DNA of 52,500 bases from Pseudomonas guariconensis (GCF_015680235.1 NZ_JADLJL010000015.1:1-52500), one strand, 5' to 3'. Numbered from the stretch's first letter, positions 25,952-38,178 are shown. The notes: a model not told the origin generated them from the letters alone. Made by a program: numbers and translations.

Positions 25952-25966
25952 TTTAGTACTGCTAAA
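25952..25966. promoter_or_regulatory. LysR-type operator dyad
   Basis: TTTAG-N5-CTAAA is a perfect 15-base dyad 2 bases upstream of the LysR start codon and 130 bp from the serine dehydratase gene. The position suits autorepression plus divergent activation. Confidence 0.5.
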
Positions 25967-26095
25967 GCCTTGCTTAGAAAATTTCGTTGGTCATCGCCAA
26001 TGATGCGCGGCAGTATCGCGCAACTTCGCAATAGCGTTCAATTTTTCCGGAGGGGCGGGCAGCGGCCACACAAGCTGCCGAGCTCAGGCATTAGC

Positions 26096-27472
26096 ATGGC
26101 TATCAGTGTTTTCGACCTTTTCAAAATCGGCATCGGCCCGTCCAGTTCCCACACCGTAGGCCCGATGCGCGCCGCGGCGACCTTCGCCCAGGCCCTGCGC
26201 GAGCGTGGCCTATTGGCGCGGGTGGCCCGAGTCCAGGTACGCCTGTACGGCTCGCTCTCGGCCACCGGCGTAGGCCATGCCACTGACCGCGCTTGCCTGC
26301 TGGGCCTGATGGGCCAGTGGCCCGACCGCATCGACCCGCACAGCATCGAGCCGCGTATCGCCCAGCTGATGCAGGAGCGGCGCCTGCTGCTCGACGGCAG
26401 CCACCCGCTGGCCTTCGAGTATGCTCGTGACATGTTGCTGCTCGACGAGAGCCTGCCGTATCACCCCAATGCCATGACCCTGGACGCGCTGGACGAGCAG
26501 GGCAGCCTGTTCAGCCAGACCTACTACTCCATCGGCGGTGGCTTCATCGTCGAGCAGGACGAGATCGATGCGCCGAAGGCCGATGCCGGCCAGGTCAGCC
26601 TGCCCTATGAGTTCGACAGCGGCGCTGAGCTGCTGGCCTTGTGCAAGGCCCACCAGCTGAGCGTCAGCCAACTGATGATGGCCAACGAGTGCGCCTGGCG
26701 GCCCGAGGCCGAGGTGCGTGAAGGTCTGCTGAAGATCTGGGGCGTCATGAAGGAGTGCGTCGACAATGGTCTGCGCAACGAGGGCATCCTGCCGGGCGGC
26801 CTGCAGGTCAAGCGCCGCGCGGCCAAGCTGCACCGCAGCCTGCAGGAGCTGGGCAAGCCGAACGTGATCGGCTCGACCTTGAGCGCCATGGAGTGGGTCA
26901 ACTTGTTCGCCCTGGCGGTCAACGAAGAGAACGCCGCCGGCGGGCGCATGGTCACCGCGCCCACCAACGGTGCGGCGGGGATCATCCCGGCGGTGCTGCA
27001 CTACTACATGAAATTCAACCCCAGCGCCTGTGATGACGATGTGGTCGCCTTCCTGCTGGCCGCAGCAGCGGTGGGCATCCTGTGCAAGAAGAACGCGTCC
27101 ATTTCCGGCGCCGAGGTCGGCTGCCAGGGCGAGGTCGGCTCGGCCTGCTCGATGGCTGCGGCCGGCCTTGCCGAAGTGCTCGGCGCGACGCCGCCGCAAC
27201 TGGAGAACGCGGCCGAGATCGCCCTGGAGCACAACCTGGGCCTGACCTGCGACCCGGTCGGTGGCCTGGTGCAGGTGCCCTGCATCGAGCGCAACGCCAT
27301 TGCTGCGGTCAAGGCGATCAATGCCGTGCAGATGGCCCTGCGCGGCGATGGCGAGCATTTCATCTCCCTGGACCGGGTGATCCGCACCATGCGCGACACC
27401 GGCGCCGACATGCACGCGAACTACAAGGAAACCTCCCGCGGCGGCCTGGCCGTGGCCTTCGTGGAGTGCTGA
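26096..27472 (+). CDS. sdaA: L-serine ammonia-lyase (single-chain, Fe-S)
   Basis: A 458-residue enzyme converting L-serine to pyruvate and ammonia with an oxygen-sensitive 4Fe-4S cluster. The N-terminal beta domain starts [20 protein letters not shown]. The C-terminal alpha domain carries the cluster cysteines in [20 protein letters not shown] and [19 protein letters not shown]. Length and single-chain layout match the family. The start at 26096 is where similarity begins; an open frame to 25970 is unsupported. It is followed after 84 bp by a serine permease gene, forming an import-and-use unit. Confidence 0.93.
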   Translation: MAISVFDLFKIGIGPSSSHTVGPMRAAATFAQALRERGLLARVARVQVRLYGSLSATGVGHATDRACLLGLMGQWPDRIDPHSIEPRIAQLMQERRLLLDGSHPLAFEYARDMLLLDESLPYHPNAMTLDALDEQGSLFSQTYYSIGGGFIVEQDEIDAPKADAGQVSLPYEFDSGAELLALCKAHQLSVSQLMMANECAWRPEAEVREGLLKIWGVMKECVDNGLRNEGILPGGLQVKRRAAKLHRSLQELGKPNVIGSTLSAMEWVNLFALAVNEENAAGGRMVTAPTNGAAGIIPAVLHYYMKFNPSACDDDVVAFLLAAAAVGILCKKNASISGAEVGCQGEVGSACSMAAAGLAEVLGATPPQLENAAEIALEHNLGLTCDPVGGLVQVPCIERNAIAAVKAINAVQMALRGDGEHFISLDRVIRTMRDTGADMHANYKETSRGGLAVAFVEC

Positions 27473-27556
27473 GCCGCGTCCCTGAAGGGGCGCTGCTTCA
27501 TCGAAATTGCAACACCCGCTGTACCGAGCGACAAAAACAACTACAAGACGATACCC

Positions 27557-28864
27557 ATGACTGATGTACAAAACACCACGAGCATTCGTGCGGATTCGGC
27601 CGCCCCGGTTTCGACCGAGGGCACGACCAGCTGGAACCGACACGACACCACCTGGGCCCTGGGCCTGTACGGCACGGCAATCGGCGCCGGGACCTTGTTC
27701 CTGCCGATCAATGCCGGTGTGGGGGGCTTCTGGCCCTTGTTGATCCTGGCCACGCTAGCCTTCCCCATGACCTTCTACGCGCACCGGGCGCTGACCCGCT
27801 TCGTGCTGTCCGGCCGCAAGGGCGGCAGCGAGGACATCACCGAAGTGGTGGAAGAGCATTTCGGCACCGGCGCTGGCAAGCTCATCACCTTGCTGTACTT
27901 CTTCGCCATCTTCCCGATCCTGCTGGTCTACAGCGTGGCCCTGACCAACACCCTCACCAGCTTCCTCGAACACCAGTTGCAGGTGGCCGCTCCGCCACGG
28001 GCACTATTGTCGCTGTTGCTGATTCTGGGCTTGATGGTCGTGGTGCGCTGCGGTCAGCAGATCATCGTCAAGGCCATGAGCGTACTGGTGTATCCGTTCG
28101 TCGCCTCCTTGCTGCTGCTTGCCTTGAGCCTGATCCCCAACTGGAACGGCGCCTTCTTCGCCCAGGCCAGCGAAGGGCTGGACGCATCGAAACTGCTGCT
28201 GACCCTGTGGCTGGCGATACCGGTGATGGTGTTCTCGTTCAACCACTCGCCGATCATCTCGGCCTTCGCCGTGGACCAGAAGCACCGCTACGGTGCCGAC
28301 GCCGACCGCAAGAGCGGCCGCACTCTGGCCACCGCCCACGTGATGATGGTGGTGACGGTGATGTTCTTCTGCTTCAGCTGCGTGCTGGCCTTGAGCCCGG
28401 GTGACCTGGCGGCGGCCAAGGCGCAGAACATCTCGATCCTGTCGTACCTGGCCAACCACTTCCAGACCCCAGTGATCGCCTTCGTCGCTCCGCTGATTGC
28501 TCTGGTGGCGATCACCAAGTCGTTCCTGGGCCATTACATCGGCGCCAGCGAAGGCTTCCAGGGCATGATCATCAAGAGCCTGCGCGGGCGCGGCAAGGCC
28601 TGGCCGGCCAAGCGCCTGGAGCGTGTGACCGCGGCGTTCATGGTGCTGGCCTGCTGGTTAGTCGCGACGCTCAACCCGAGCATCCTTGGCTTGATCGAGA
28701 GCCTGGGCGGGCCGGTGATCGCCTGCCTGCTGTTCCTGATGCCGATGTATGCCGTGCGCAAGGTGCCGAGCCTGCGCCAATACTCGGGCAGGCTGTCGAA
28801 CGTATTCGTGGTGCTGGTGGGGTTGATCACCTTGTCGGCGATCGTCTATACCTTCGTGGCTTGA
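27557..28864 (+). CDS. HAAAP family serine/threonine permease (SdaC-like)
   Basis: A 435-residue inner-membrane transporter of the hydroxy/aromatic amino acid permease family, with about 11 helices. The first helix region reads GLYGTAIGAGTLFLPINAG, the family hallmark, and FSFNHSPIISAFA is the other conserved element. It should import serine (or threonine) with a coupling ion for the adjacent dehydratase. The pairing with sdaA parallels the sdaCB arrangement of enterics. Confidence 0.9.
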   Translation: MTDVQNTTSIRADSAAPVSTEGTTSWNRHDTTWALGLYGTAIGAGTLFLPINAGVGGFWPLLILATLAFPMTFYAHRALTRFVLSGRKGGSEDITEVVEEHFGTGAGKLITLLYFFAIFPILLVYSVALTNTLTSFLEHQLQVAAPPRALLSLLLILGLMVVVRCGQQIIVKAMSVLVYPFVASLLLLALSLIPNWNGAFFAQASEGLDASKLLLTLWLAIPVMVFSFNHSPIISAFAVDQKHRYGADADRKSGRTLATAHVMMVVTVMFFCFSCVLALSPGDLAAAKAQNISILSYLANHFQTPVIAFVAPLIALVAITKSFLGHYIGASEGFQGMIIKSLRGRGKAWPAKRLERVTAAFMVLACWLVATLNPSILGLIESLGGPVIACLLFLMPMYAVRKVPSLRQYSGRLSNVFVVLVGLITLSAIVYTFVA

Positions 28865-28871
28865 GTTGGCG

Positions 28872-28918
28872 GGGGCTGCTTCGCAGCCCCATCGCGGTGC
28901 AAGCCCGTTCCCACAGGT
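28872..28918. repeat. REP-type unit downstream of the permease
   Basis: GGGGCTGC, loop TTC and GCAGCCCC form an 8-bp stem, followed by the REP core ATCGCGGTGCAAGCCCG and tail TTCCCACAGG. A decayed inverted copy follows at about 28949-28998. The leading stem may terminate the permease transcript. Confidence 0.7.
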
Positions 28919-28995
28919 GAAGCGTAAGCTCAAGCAGTGCGCGATCCCTGTGGGAGGTCCCCCGGCCCTTCGGGCTGCGCTGTCGCGCGCCCGGC

Positions 28996-30651
28996 TCACT
29001 TAAGCAGCACACGCCGCTTGGTCAGCTCGCCATCGTCGCCACCCGGCCAGTGCAGCTCCACCAATACCTCCGTGTGGGTGCCATTGAGCGAAGGGCGAAC
29101 CTGGAGCATGGCGAAGTTCTTCGAACCGGCCATGGCGTACCAGCGCTCGCAGACGATGTCGTTGATCCCCGGCATGCTGCCGCCGGCGCTGATCGCCAGC
29201 TTCAGCACGCCCGGTGCCGGCATCCGGGAAATGGCGCTGGAGGTGACCTGGAACACCTTGGCGGTCGGGTAGCGCTTGTGCAGCAGGCGGAACACCGCGG
29301 CGCAATGCACGTCGCCACTTAGGAACACCACCGGCTTGCCGCTGCTGCCCAGGGTCGCGAACACCTGGTCGAGCAGGTGCTTGCGCTCGGCCTGGTTGGT
29401 CTTGTGGTCCCATTCGTCCATGCAGTCGTCCTTGAACGAGCCGATGTCGGCGTAATTGGTCACGGCATTGCGCCAGTGCATGACCGGTACCGGCGACACC
29501 ACGAACACCGCATCGGCAGCCTCGACCGCCGGGCTCTTCAGCCAGGTGGCGAAACGCTTCATCTGCGCGCTGCCCAGCAGCTTGTACGGGTCGTCTGCCT
29601 CGACGTCGTGATGGCCGCGCATGTCCAGCACGTAGAAGGCCGAGCGCCCCTGCTCGAAGGCATAGTCCCACTGGCAGGCGTCGGGGTCGTTGAGGTCGAT
29701 CGGCGTGGGTGGGTTGTGGCTGTGCTGGTACTCGTAGTACACCCGGCAGGCGGCACGCCACATCAGGTCGACCAGCATTTGGTTGGTCGTGGTGTTGTTG
29801 CTGCTCTCGAACAGCAGCGAGATGCGCTTGCGCCGCTCGGCGTTGGTCAACGAGCCCCAGCCGTCCATGATCTCGTGGTCGTCCCAGATCATGTACTGGG
29901 GCAGGCGCTCGTAGATTTCCCGCTGGCTGGGCACGTTCCAGTAAACCCGGTAGAACCAGCGGTAGAGGTTGCACAGGTAGCGCTCGATACCGGACTTGTC
30001 GTAGCCCTTGCCTTTTTTGTAGGCCTGCAGCAGTTCGTCCTTGTTGTCCTTGAGCCATTCCCAGATGTCCAGGAAGCCGTTTTTTTTGTTTGTGTCCACG
30101 TACACCTGGTCGCCACCGCCGATGACGAAGGTAGCGCGCTGGTCGGCCAGTTGCTGGTGCATCAAGGGCCAGGCCCCGGCGCTGCCGTCGGCGCTGACCG
30201 GGTCATGGCAACTGTAGAAACCGAAGGTGAGGGTGTTGGGCGCAAGCGGCGGAGTGACGAAGAAGCGCGGGCGGTCGCCGCCGATCTCGGTGCGCCGACC
30301 CACCTTGGTGGGGTCGCGTTCATCGCTGATCAAGGCGTAGTAGTAGGTGGTGCCGGGCTTCAGCCCGTCGACATCGAACACCCCGGTCACGTCCGTCTCG
30401 AAGCCCAGCGTCTGTGCCTTCAGGTATACGGTCTTGATGCCCTGATCCTTGAGGTACTGGGTCACCGGCAGGTCGCCCAAGCGAACCAGATCGCCACGCA
30501 GGGGCTGGGCGCTCACCGCCAGGTACCAGGTACCGGGGCGATACAAGCGTACCCACAGACGCGTGCTGGTCGGTGTTGTGGCACCGATCAGGGCTGCGCT
30601 GGAGAGTTTGGAATACTTGCTTTCGTTGGAGGTGGGGTCAAGCAGTGGCAT
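28996..30651 (-). CDS. PhoD-like metallophosphatase family protein
   Basis: A 551-residue alkaline phosphatase D-type protein. A fibronectin-like N-terminal domain (about 15-140, with TRLWVRLYRPG) precedes the metallophosphatase core: FGFYSCHD, GGGDQVYVD, YMIWDDHEIMDGWG and the C-terminal VVFLSGDVHCAAVF, which together supply the metal ligands. Unlike classical PhoD, no Tat or Sec signal is visible, so it is probably cytoplasmic and its substrate may not be an extracellular phosphodiester. It stands alone between the permease and a lipoprotein gene. Confidence 0.87.
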   Translation of the reverse strand: MPLLDPTSNESKYSKLSSAALIGATTPTSTRLWVRLYRPGTWYLAVSAQPLRGDLVRLGDLPVTQYLKDQGIKTVYLKAQTLGFETDVTGVFDVDGLKPGTTYYYALISDERDPTKVGRRTEIGGDRPRFFVTPPLAPNTLTFGFYSCHDPVSADGSAGAWPLMHQQLADQRATFVIGGGDQVYVDTNKKNGFLDIWEWLKDNKDELLQAYKKGKGYDKSGIERYLCNLYRWFYRVYWNVPSQREIYERLPQYMIWDDHEIMDGWGSLTNAERRKRISLLFESSNNTTTNQMLVDLMWRAACRVYYEYQHSHNPPTPIDLNDPDACQWDYAFEQGRSAFYVLDMRGHHDVEADDPYKLLGSAQMKRFATWLKSPAVEAADAVFVVSPVPVMHWRNAVTNYADIGSFKDDCMDEWDHKTNQAERKHLLDQVFATLGSSGKPVVFLSGDVHCAAVFRLLHKRYPTAKVFQVTSSAISRMPAPGVLKLAISAGGSMPGINDIVCERWYAMAGSKNFAMLQVRPSLNGTHTEVLVELHWPGGDDGELTKRRVLLK

Positions 30652-30750
30652 GAGGCTCGTCCTGAGTGCGGATCACGGTGATACCGGCCATTAAAGACCG
30701 GGTTTCACCTATTGCCAGTCAGTCAAGCCTTATCGGCTGCACTTGGGTGC

Positions 30751-30822
30751 CCATCGCCGGCAAGCCGGCTCCCACACTTGCGGGCAGCACTGTCCCTGTG
30801 GGAGCCGGCTTGCCGGCGATGG
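30751..30822. repeat. Perfect inverted REP pair
   Basis: A 26-base unit, with core CGCCGGCAAGCCGGCTCCCA, at 30751-30776 is repeated exactly in inverted orientation at 30797-30822 with a 20-base spacer. The transcript of either strand could form a long hairpin between two minus-strand genes. Confidence 0.85.
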
Positions 30823-30937
30823 CCGTGCAGTGCCCCGCGTCCTTAACTGACAGGCATTAGGGTTTGGTCCGCGACGATGCCCTTCGCGGGACAAGTCGGA
30901 CCGTCGCTAAGGTGCTCCATGCCAGGGACGCGGTGCC

Positions 30938-31612
30938 TCAGCGGGCCTTGTCGCGCAGGGCGACGAAGCTGCGGCGCATGTCGCTCGCCCAGCCGTCAAG
31001 CACGGGTTTGACGTCCTCGAGGGTGAGTTTCTGGGTGTCGTTTTCCAGTTCCGTGCCACTGCCCTTGCGTACCACCTGGGCCAGTACCTGCTGGCTGGCG
31101 CCATCGAGGAAGGCCGCTTCCACGGCGATCTTCACATCCTGGTCGCGGCCACCGGCGGCCGTATTGACCGCTGCGGCCACCAGGGCGATGGGGATCACCT
31201 CGTAGGGCTTCAAGCCCTCCGTGCTGGTGGACACCGCCGTGATCGCCGGACGCACCACGATGGTGTTGGGCCCCGGGGCCTTGGCCAGGGTCAGCACGCT
31301 GCCCATCTCGCGGCGCATCGCTTCGTTGAAGTAGCGGTTGATCTGGCCCAGGGTCTGGGCCGAGATCACTGCGGTCGGTTGCGGCTTGGGGTAGAACTGG
31401 CTGGGTTCGATGAACACATGGGTGTATTGGCTGGCCTTGACGTTCGGGTCGATCCAGCGCATCACCGGCACGCCGGAGGCACTTTCCGCCGGCTGTAGGC
31501 GGCTGTAGTCCTTGAGGAACCCGGAATAGTCGCTGGGGTCGACGCGGTTGCTGGAGCAGGCGGCGACCAGCAGAGCGGCGCACAACAGGGTGACGCGAGG
31601 CAGGGCTTTCAT
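30938..31612 (-). CDS. DUF3313 family lipoprotein
   Basis: A 224-residue exported lipoprotein with signal peptide and lipobox LVAAC (Cys19). The body, with FLKDYSRLQP near the mature N terminus and YTHVFIEPSQFYP, is typical of DUF3313 proteins, whose role is unknown. AAGGATG precedes the ATG. It is monocistronic by its spacing (286 bp upstream of the phosphatase gene start and 98 bp after the oxidase gene). Confidence 0.85.
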   Translation of the reverse strand: MKALPRVTLLCAALLVAACSSNRVDPSDYSGFLKDYSRLQPAESASGVPVMRWIDPNVKASQYTHVFIEPSQFYPKPQPTAVISAQTLGQINRYFNEAMRREMGSVLTLAKAPGPNTIVVRPAITAVSTSTEGLKPYEVIPIALVAAAVNTAAGGRDQDVKIAVEAAFLDGASQQVLAQVVRKGSGTELENDTQKLTLEDVKPVLDGWASDMRRSFVALRDKAR

Positions 31613-31710
31613 GTATTCGGCATCCTTGAGAGAGCGGCCAGAACAACGCTAGCAGGTCATTGTGAGTTGGCCAGTGGCCATGCCGTTGCGTTCACGAACG
31701 GGCGCCGACA

Positions 31711-33003
31711 TCAGCCCAACACCTCCCGCAGCCGATACCACAGCATCCCCAGTGCCAGCAGCGGCGAGCGCAGGGCCTTGCCGCCGGGGAAGGTCAGGTG
31801 CGGCACGGCGCTGAACACATCCAGCCCCTGGCTATGGCCCGCGGCGATGGACTCGGCCAGCAATCGGGCGGTCCAGTGGGTGACGTTCAGGCCGTGGCCG
31901 GAATAGCCCTGGGCGTAATGGACATTGGGGTGCTGGCTCAGTCGGCCGACCTGGGGGAAGCGGTTGGCGGTGATGCCGATCATCCCGCCCCACTGGTAGT
32001 CGATGCGCACATCGCCCAACTGCGGAAACACCTTGAGCACCTTGGGTCGCATGTAGGCAGCGATGTCCTTCGGGTCGCGCCCGGAATAGTGGCAGGCGCC
32101 GCCGAACAGCAGACGGCGGTCGGCGGTCAGGCGGTAGTAGTCAAGGCCCACTTTCTGATCGCACAGGGCCATGTTCTGCGGGATCAAGGCACGGGCCAGG
32201 CGTTCGGGCAACGGCTCGGTGGCTACCACGTAGCTGCCGGCGGGCAGCACCTTGCCGCTCAGGCGCGGCTCCAGCTCGTCCAGGTGGGCATTGCAGCCCA
32301 GTACCAGGCTCTGGGCCCGGACCTTGCCGCGGGCACAATGCAAGGTCACGGTAGGGCCATGTTCGATGCGCTGAACCGGGCTCTGCTCGAAGATCCGCAC
32401 CCCCAGCTGCGCTGCGGCGCGCGCCTCGCCCTGCACCAGGTCCAGCGGGTGCAGGTGGCCTGAGCCCATGTCCACCAGGCCGCCCGCGTACTGGTCGCTG
32501 GCGACCACCTCCTGGATCCGCTCGGGGCCCACCAGCCGGGTTTCGTGGCGGTAGCCGAGCGCGGCCAGGTCGTCTTGTTCTTCCTTGAAGGCGGCGAACT
32601 GCGCCGGGGTGTTGGCCAGTTCGCAGAAGCCCCAGCGCAGGTCGCATTCGATGCCGTAGCGGGCGATGCGCTCAGCGACCAATTCGACCGAGTCGATGCC
32701 GGCCTGCTTAAGGTAGCGCACGCCGTCCTGGCCTACGTAGCGGGCAAAGCCGCTGACGTCGTGGCCGATGCCACGGATCAGTTGCCCACCGTTGCGCCCA
32801 CTGGCGCCCCAGCCGATGCGCCGGGCCTCCAGCAGGATCACCGAGAGCCCGCGCTCGGCCAGCTCCAGAGCAGTGTTGACGCCCGTCAGGCCGCCACCGA
32901 CCACGCAGACATCGGCGCGAAGCTCGCCCTCGAGCGCAGGGTAGGGCGCGCTGTGGCGCGCCGTGGCAGCGTAGTAGGACGCTGTGTGTTGGGTAGTGTG
33001 CAT
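31711..33003 (-). CDS. puuB: Gamma-glutamylputrescine oxidoreductase
   Basis: A 430-residue FAD-dependent amine oxidase of the DAO family. The dinucleotide-binding loop VVGGGLTGVNTALELAE is at about 34-50, and GWGASGRNGGQLIRG is the flavin-proximal signature of the PuuB group. It oxidises gamma-glutamylputrescine to gamma-glutamyl-aminobutyraldehyde. It follows the polyamine-binding protein gene by 12 bp, with puuA further upstream, so the three form one operon. The later enzymes PuuC and PuuD are not in this window. Confidence 0.88.
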   Translation of the reverse strand: MHTTQHTASYYAATARHSAPYPALEGELRADVCVVGGGLTGVNTALELAERGLSVILLEARRIGWGASGRNGGQLIRGIGHDVSGFARYVGQDGVRYLKQAGIDSVELVAERIARYGIECDLRWGFCELANTPAQFAAFKEEQDDLAALGYRHETRLVGPERIQEVVASDQYAGGLVDMGSGHLHPLDLVQGEARAAAQLGVRIFEQSPVQRIEHGPTVTLHCARGKVRAQSLVLGCNAHLDELEPRLSGKVLPAGSYVVATEPLPERLARALIPQNMALCDQKVGLDYYRLTADRRLLFGGACHYSGRDPKDIAAYMRPKVLKVFPQLGDVRIDYQWGGMIGITANRFPQVGRLSQHPNVHYAQGYSGHGLNVTHWTARLLAESIAAGHSQGLDVFSAVPHLTFPGGKALRSPLLALGMLWYRLREVLG

Positions 33004-33015
33004 GACAGGCTCGGC

Positions 33016-35585
<2,570 letters not shown>

Positions 35586-35704
35586 ACAGACCTCTTGGTT
35601 GGGTTTTATGGGCGAGTCCGCGTTGGAATCTTCCCAGGCGACGCGCTGAGGGCTATCTTGGTCGCAGCCCCCTGGGGCGATCTATCCACTTTCTTCGCGA
35701 ACAA

Positions 35705-35723
35705 ATGCACCAAAAGAGTGCAT
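35705..35723. promoter_or_regulatory. Dyad in the puuA/AraC divergent region
   Basis: ATGCAC-N7-GTGCAT is a perfect 19-base dyad ending 13 bases before the AraC GTG start and about 120 bp upstream of puuA. It may be the regulator's operator. Confidence 0.4.
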
Positions 35724-35736
35724 AAAGGACGAGCGC

Positions 35737-36639
35737 GTGACAACGGCCAATGCCTTGCAGGTCCAGGCTTTCCATACCCATGATGTGACCGAACAGGTCC
35801 GCGCCACCCCGGGTTGGCAGCAGCAATACCGGCAGATGTCCCCCGGGCATTTCAACGGCCAGTTGCGTTGCCTGGGGCTCGATGGCGTGGAGGTCTACGA
35901 AGAGCGCCTGAACACGCGGGTCGAGCAGTTCTTCCGCGCGCCGAGCGGGTCGTTGGCGTTCTGCTTCGACCGCAGCGACAACAGCCTGTACCTGCTCAAC
36001 GAAGACAGCCGCAACATCTGGATCACCCCGGAGAACTACCAGGAAGTGGCAGTGGTCTTCGACCAGGCTTTCATGGCGCGCCACGGGCTGAACCTGGAGC
36101 GGCTGGATGGGCTGTTCATGGTGCCCCTGGGCAGTGGGCAGAACGCCTTGTTCGGCAGCTGGCTGAGCGCGACCCTCACGCGCCTGGCCGATACCGGTTG
36201 CCCCATGGAGGGCAAGGCCCTGGCCGAACAGCTGCTGGAAGACTGCCTGTTCATCCTCGACAACGCCTGCCAGCGCCTGCAAGGCGATGCCCTGGGGCGA
36301 CGTGACGAGGCGCGGGCAATCATGCGCCGGGTCAGCGAATGGGCGGCCGACTGCCCGGAAGAAACCCTCAACCTGATGGAACTGGCCGACGTGGCCGGGG
36401 TGTCGTTGCGTCAGTTGCAGCAGGCGTTCAAGGCCTTCACCGACATGCCGCCGGGGCAGTGGTTGCGGTTGCGCAGGCTCAACGGGGCTCGACGCGACCT
36501 GTTGCGCCATGGCGCCGGGGATGTGACCGTGGCCGAGGTGGCGATGCGCTGGTCGTTCTGGCACCTAGGGCGGTTTTCCGAAAGTTACCGGGAGTTGTTC
36601 AAGGAGTTGCCGAGCGAGACGCTCAAGCGTTCGCCGTAG
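35737..36639 (+). CDS. AraC family transcriptional regulator
   Basis: A 300-residue regulator with a GTG start preceded by AAGGA. The C-terminal AraC domain covers about 205-300, with first helix-turn-helix LMELADVAGVSLRQLQQAFK and second TVAEVAMRWSFWHLGRFSES. The N-terminal domain resembles that of EutR-like regulators but the ligand cannot be told. It is divergent from puuA and likely controls the putrescine operon; it is convergent with the succinate-semialdehyde dehydrogenase gene across a strong hairpin. Confidence 0.88.
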   Translation: MTTANALQVQAFHTHDVTEQVRATPGWQQQYRQMSPGHFNGQLRCLGLDGVEVYEERLNTRVEQFFRAPSGSLAFCFDRSDNSLYLLNEDSRNIWITPENYQEVAVVFDQAFMARHGLNLERLDGLFMVPLGSGQNALFGSWLSATLTRLADTGCPMEGKALAEQLLEDCLFILDNACQRLQGDALGRRDEARAIMRRVSEWAADCPEETLNLMELADVAGVSLRQLQQAFKAFTDMPPGQWLRLRRLNGARRDLLRHGAGDVTVAEVAMRWSFWHLGRFSESYRELFKELPSETLKRSP

Positions 36640-36649
36640 CCGCTCCGCT

Positions 36650-36695
36650 GCCTATGAGATCGAGCGCCGCGCGGGCGGCGCTCGATCTCATAGGC
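36650..36695. terminator. Bidirectional hairpin between convergent genes
   Basis: Arms at 36650-36670 and 36675-36695 are perfectly complementary over 21 bp around the 4-base loop GCGG, with the core GAGATCGAGCGCCGC. It lies between the convergent genes ending at 36639 and 36728. No clear T-tract follows, but the stem is long and GC-rich. Confidence 0.65.
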
Positions 36696-36727
36696 GCCAA
36701 AGGTACCCCGGCGAATATATGCCAGAA

Positions 36728-38113
36728 TCAGTTACGATCCAGCCATACGGTCTGCACGTTGCAGAACTCTCGCACGCCAAAATGCGACAGTTCCCGCCCG
36801 AAACCGCTCTTCTTCACGCCGCCAAAGGCCACGCGGGGGTCAGAGGCGCAGTAGCCGTTGATGAATACGCCACCGGTATCCAGGGCCGCGGTCATGCGCT
36901 CGGCCAGGGCCAGGTCGGCCGTGTAGATGGTCGAGGCCAGGCCGAACTCACTGTCGTTGGCCAGCTCGACGGCATGGTCGGCGTCGCTGGCAGTGATGAT
37001 CGCCGCCACTGGGCCGAACAGTTCCTGCTTGAAGGCGGTCATTTGCGGGGTAACGTCGCCGAACACAGTAGGTTCATAGTAGTTACCCACGCCTTCGGCC
37101 TTCTTGCCGCCCAGCAGCAGAGTCGCGCCTTCGGCGAGGGTCGCCTGGACCTGGCCGTCGAGTTCGTCGCGCAGGTCGAAACGGGCCATTGGGCCGATGT
37201 AGGTGTCGTCGTCCAGCGGATTGCCGATCTTCAGCTGGCGGGTGGCTTCGACGAACTTGCGCGTGAAGGCGTCGACCACGCCTTGCTCGACGATCATGCG
37301 CTTGGCCGCCGCGCAGACTTGGCCGGTGTTCTGGTAGCGACCGATGACCGCCGCCTTGACTGCAGCGTCCAGGTCAGCGTCGGCCAAGACGATGAACGGG
37401 TCCGAGCCGCCCAGTTCGAGCACGCACTTCTTCAGTGCGGCACCGGCCTGGGCACCGATGGCCATGCCGGCCCGCACGCTGCCGGTGAGGGTGACCGCTG
37501 CGATGCGTGGGTCATTGATGGCGCGGGTGACACCCTCCGGGGTGACGTTGATCACCTCGAACACGCCGTCCGGTAAGCCGGCCTGCTTGAACAGTTCCAG
37601 CAGCAGGTAGGCGCTGCCCATCACGTTCGGCGCGTGCTTGAGCACATAGGTGTTGCCGGCCAGCAGCGCTGGTATGGCGCCCCGCAGGACCTGCCAGATC
37701 GGGAAGTTCCACGGCATCACGGCGAGGATCGGGCCCATCGGACGGTACTCGATGCGGGCCTTTTCGATCTGGGTCGGCTCCGGTGCGAGCATCGCCGGGC
37801 CGTGTTCGGCGTACCACTGGCACAGGCCTACGCACTTGCTGACTTCGCCACGGGCCTGGGTGATCGGCTTGCCGATCTCGCGGCTGATCATCTGCGCGAA
37901 GGTTTCATGTCGGGCCTGCAGGGCGGCCGCCAGGGCGAGCAGGTATTCGCTGCGTTGACCCAGCGACACCTGGCGCCATTGGCCAAAGCCTGCCTTGGCG
38001 CGTTGCAGCGCCGCTTCCAGTGCGGCGTCGGTGTCGAAGGGGTATTGGCCGATCCGCTCGCCGCTGTGCGGGTCGACGGAAATGGCGTGGGTCAGGCTGC
38101 TGATCTCGCTCAT
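36728..38113 (-). CDS. sad: NAD-dependent succinate-semialdehyde dehydrogenase (Sad/YneI type)
   Basis: A 461-residue aldehyde dehydrogenase. All catalytic elements are present: MPWNFPIWQV with the oxyanion Asn, general base in LELGGSDPFIV, and nucleophilic Cys in NTGQVCAAAKR. The short length and VKKSGFGRELSHFG tail are those of the Sad/YneI group, which oxidises succinate semialdehyde to succinate at the end of the putrescine-GABA route. Gene context with puuA and puuB supports this. It is divergent from a LysR regulator. Confidence 0.88.
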   Translation of the reverse strand: MSEISSLTHAISVDPHSGERIGQYPFDTDAALEAALQRAKAGFGQWRQVSLGQRSEYLLALAAALQARHETFAQMISREIGKPITQARGEVSKCVGLCQWYAEHGPAMLAPEPTQIEKARIEYRPMGPILAVMPWNFPIWQVLRGAIPALLAGNTYVLKHAPNVMGSAYLLLELFKQAGLPDGVFEVINVTPEGVTRAINDPRIAAVTLTGSVRAGMAIGAQAGAALKKCVLELGGSDPFIVLADADLDAAVKAAVIGRYQNTGQVCAAAKRMIVEQGVVDAFTRKFVEATRQLKIGNPLDDDTYIGPMARFDLRDELDGQVQATLAEGATLLLGGKKAEGVGNYYEPTVFGDVTPQMTAFKQELFGPVAAIITASDADHAVELANDSEFGLASTIYTADLALAERMTAALDTGGVFINGYCASDPRVAFGGVKKSGFGRELSHFGVREFCNVQTVWLDRN

Positions 38114-38178
38114 GGCGGGTTCCTCGTTGTTGTGTCCAGCGAGCGCCCAGACTAGTGGCGTGCAGCTTTAATGAAAAC

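Noticed and set aside
26210..27643. Long minus-strand frame opposite sdaA
   Set aside because: Composition is that of an antisense shadow, and the plus strand encodes an intact serine dehydratase with its cluster cysteines.
30751..30822. Possible CRISPR or phage attachment repeat
   Set aside because: Two units only, inverted, palindromic and belonging to the REP family seen across the window; no cas or integrase gene is present.
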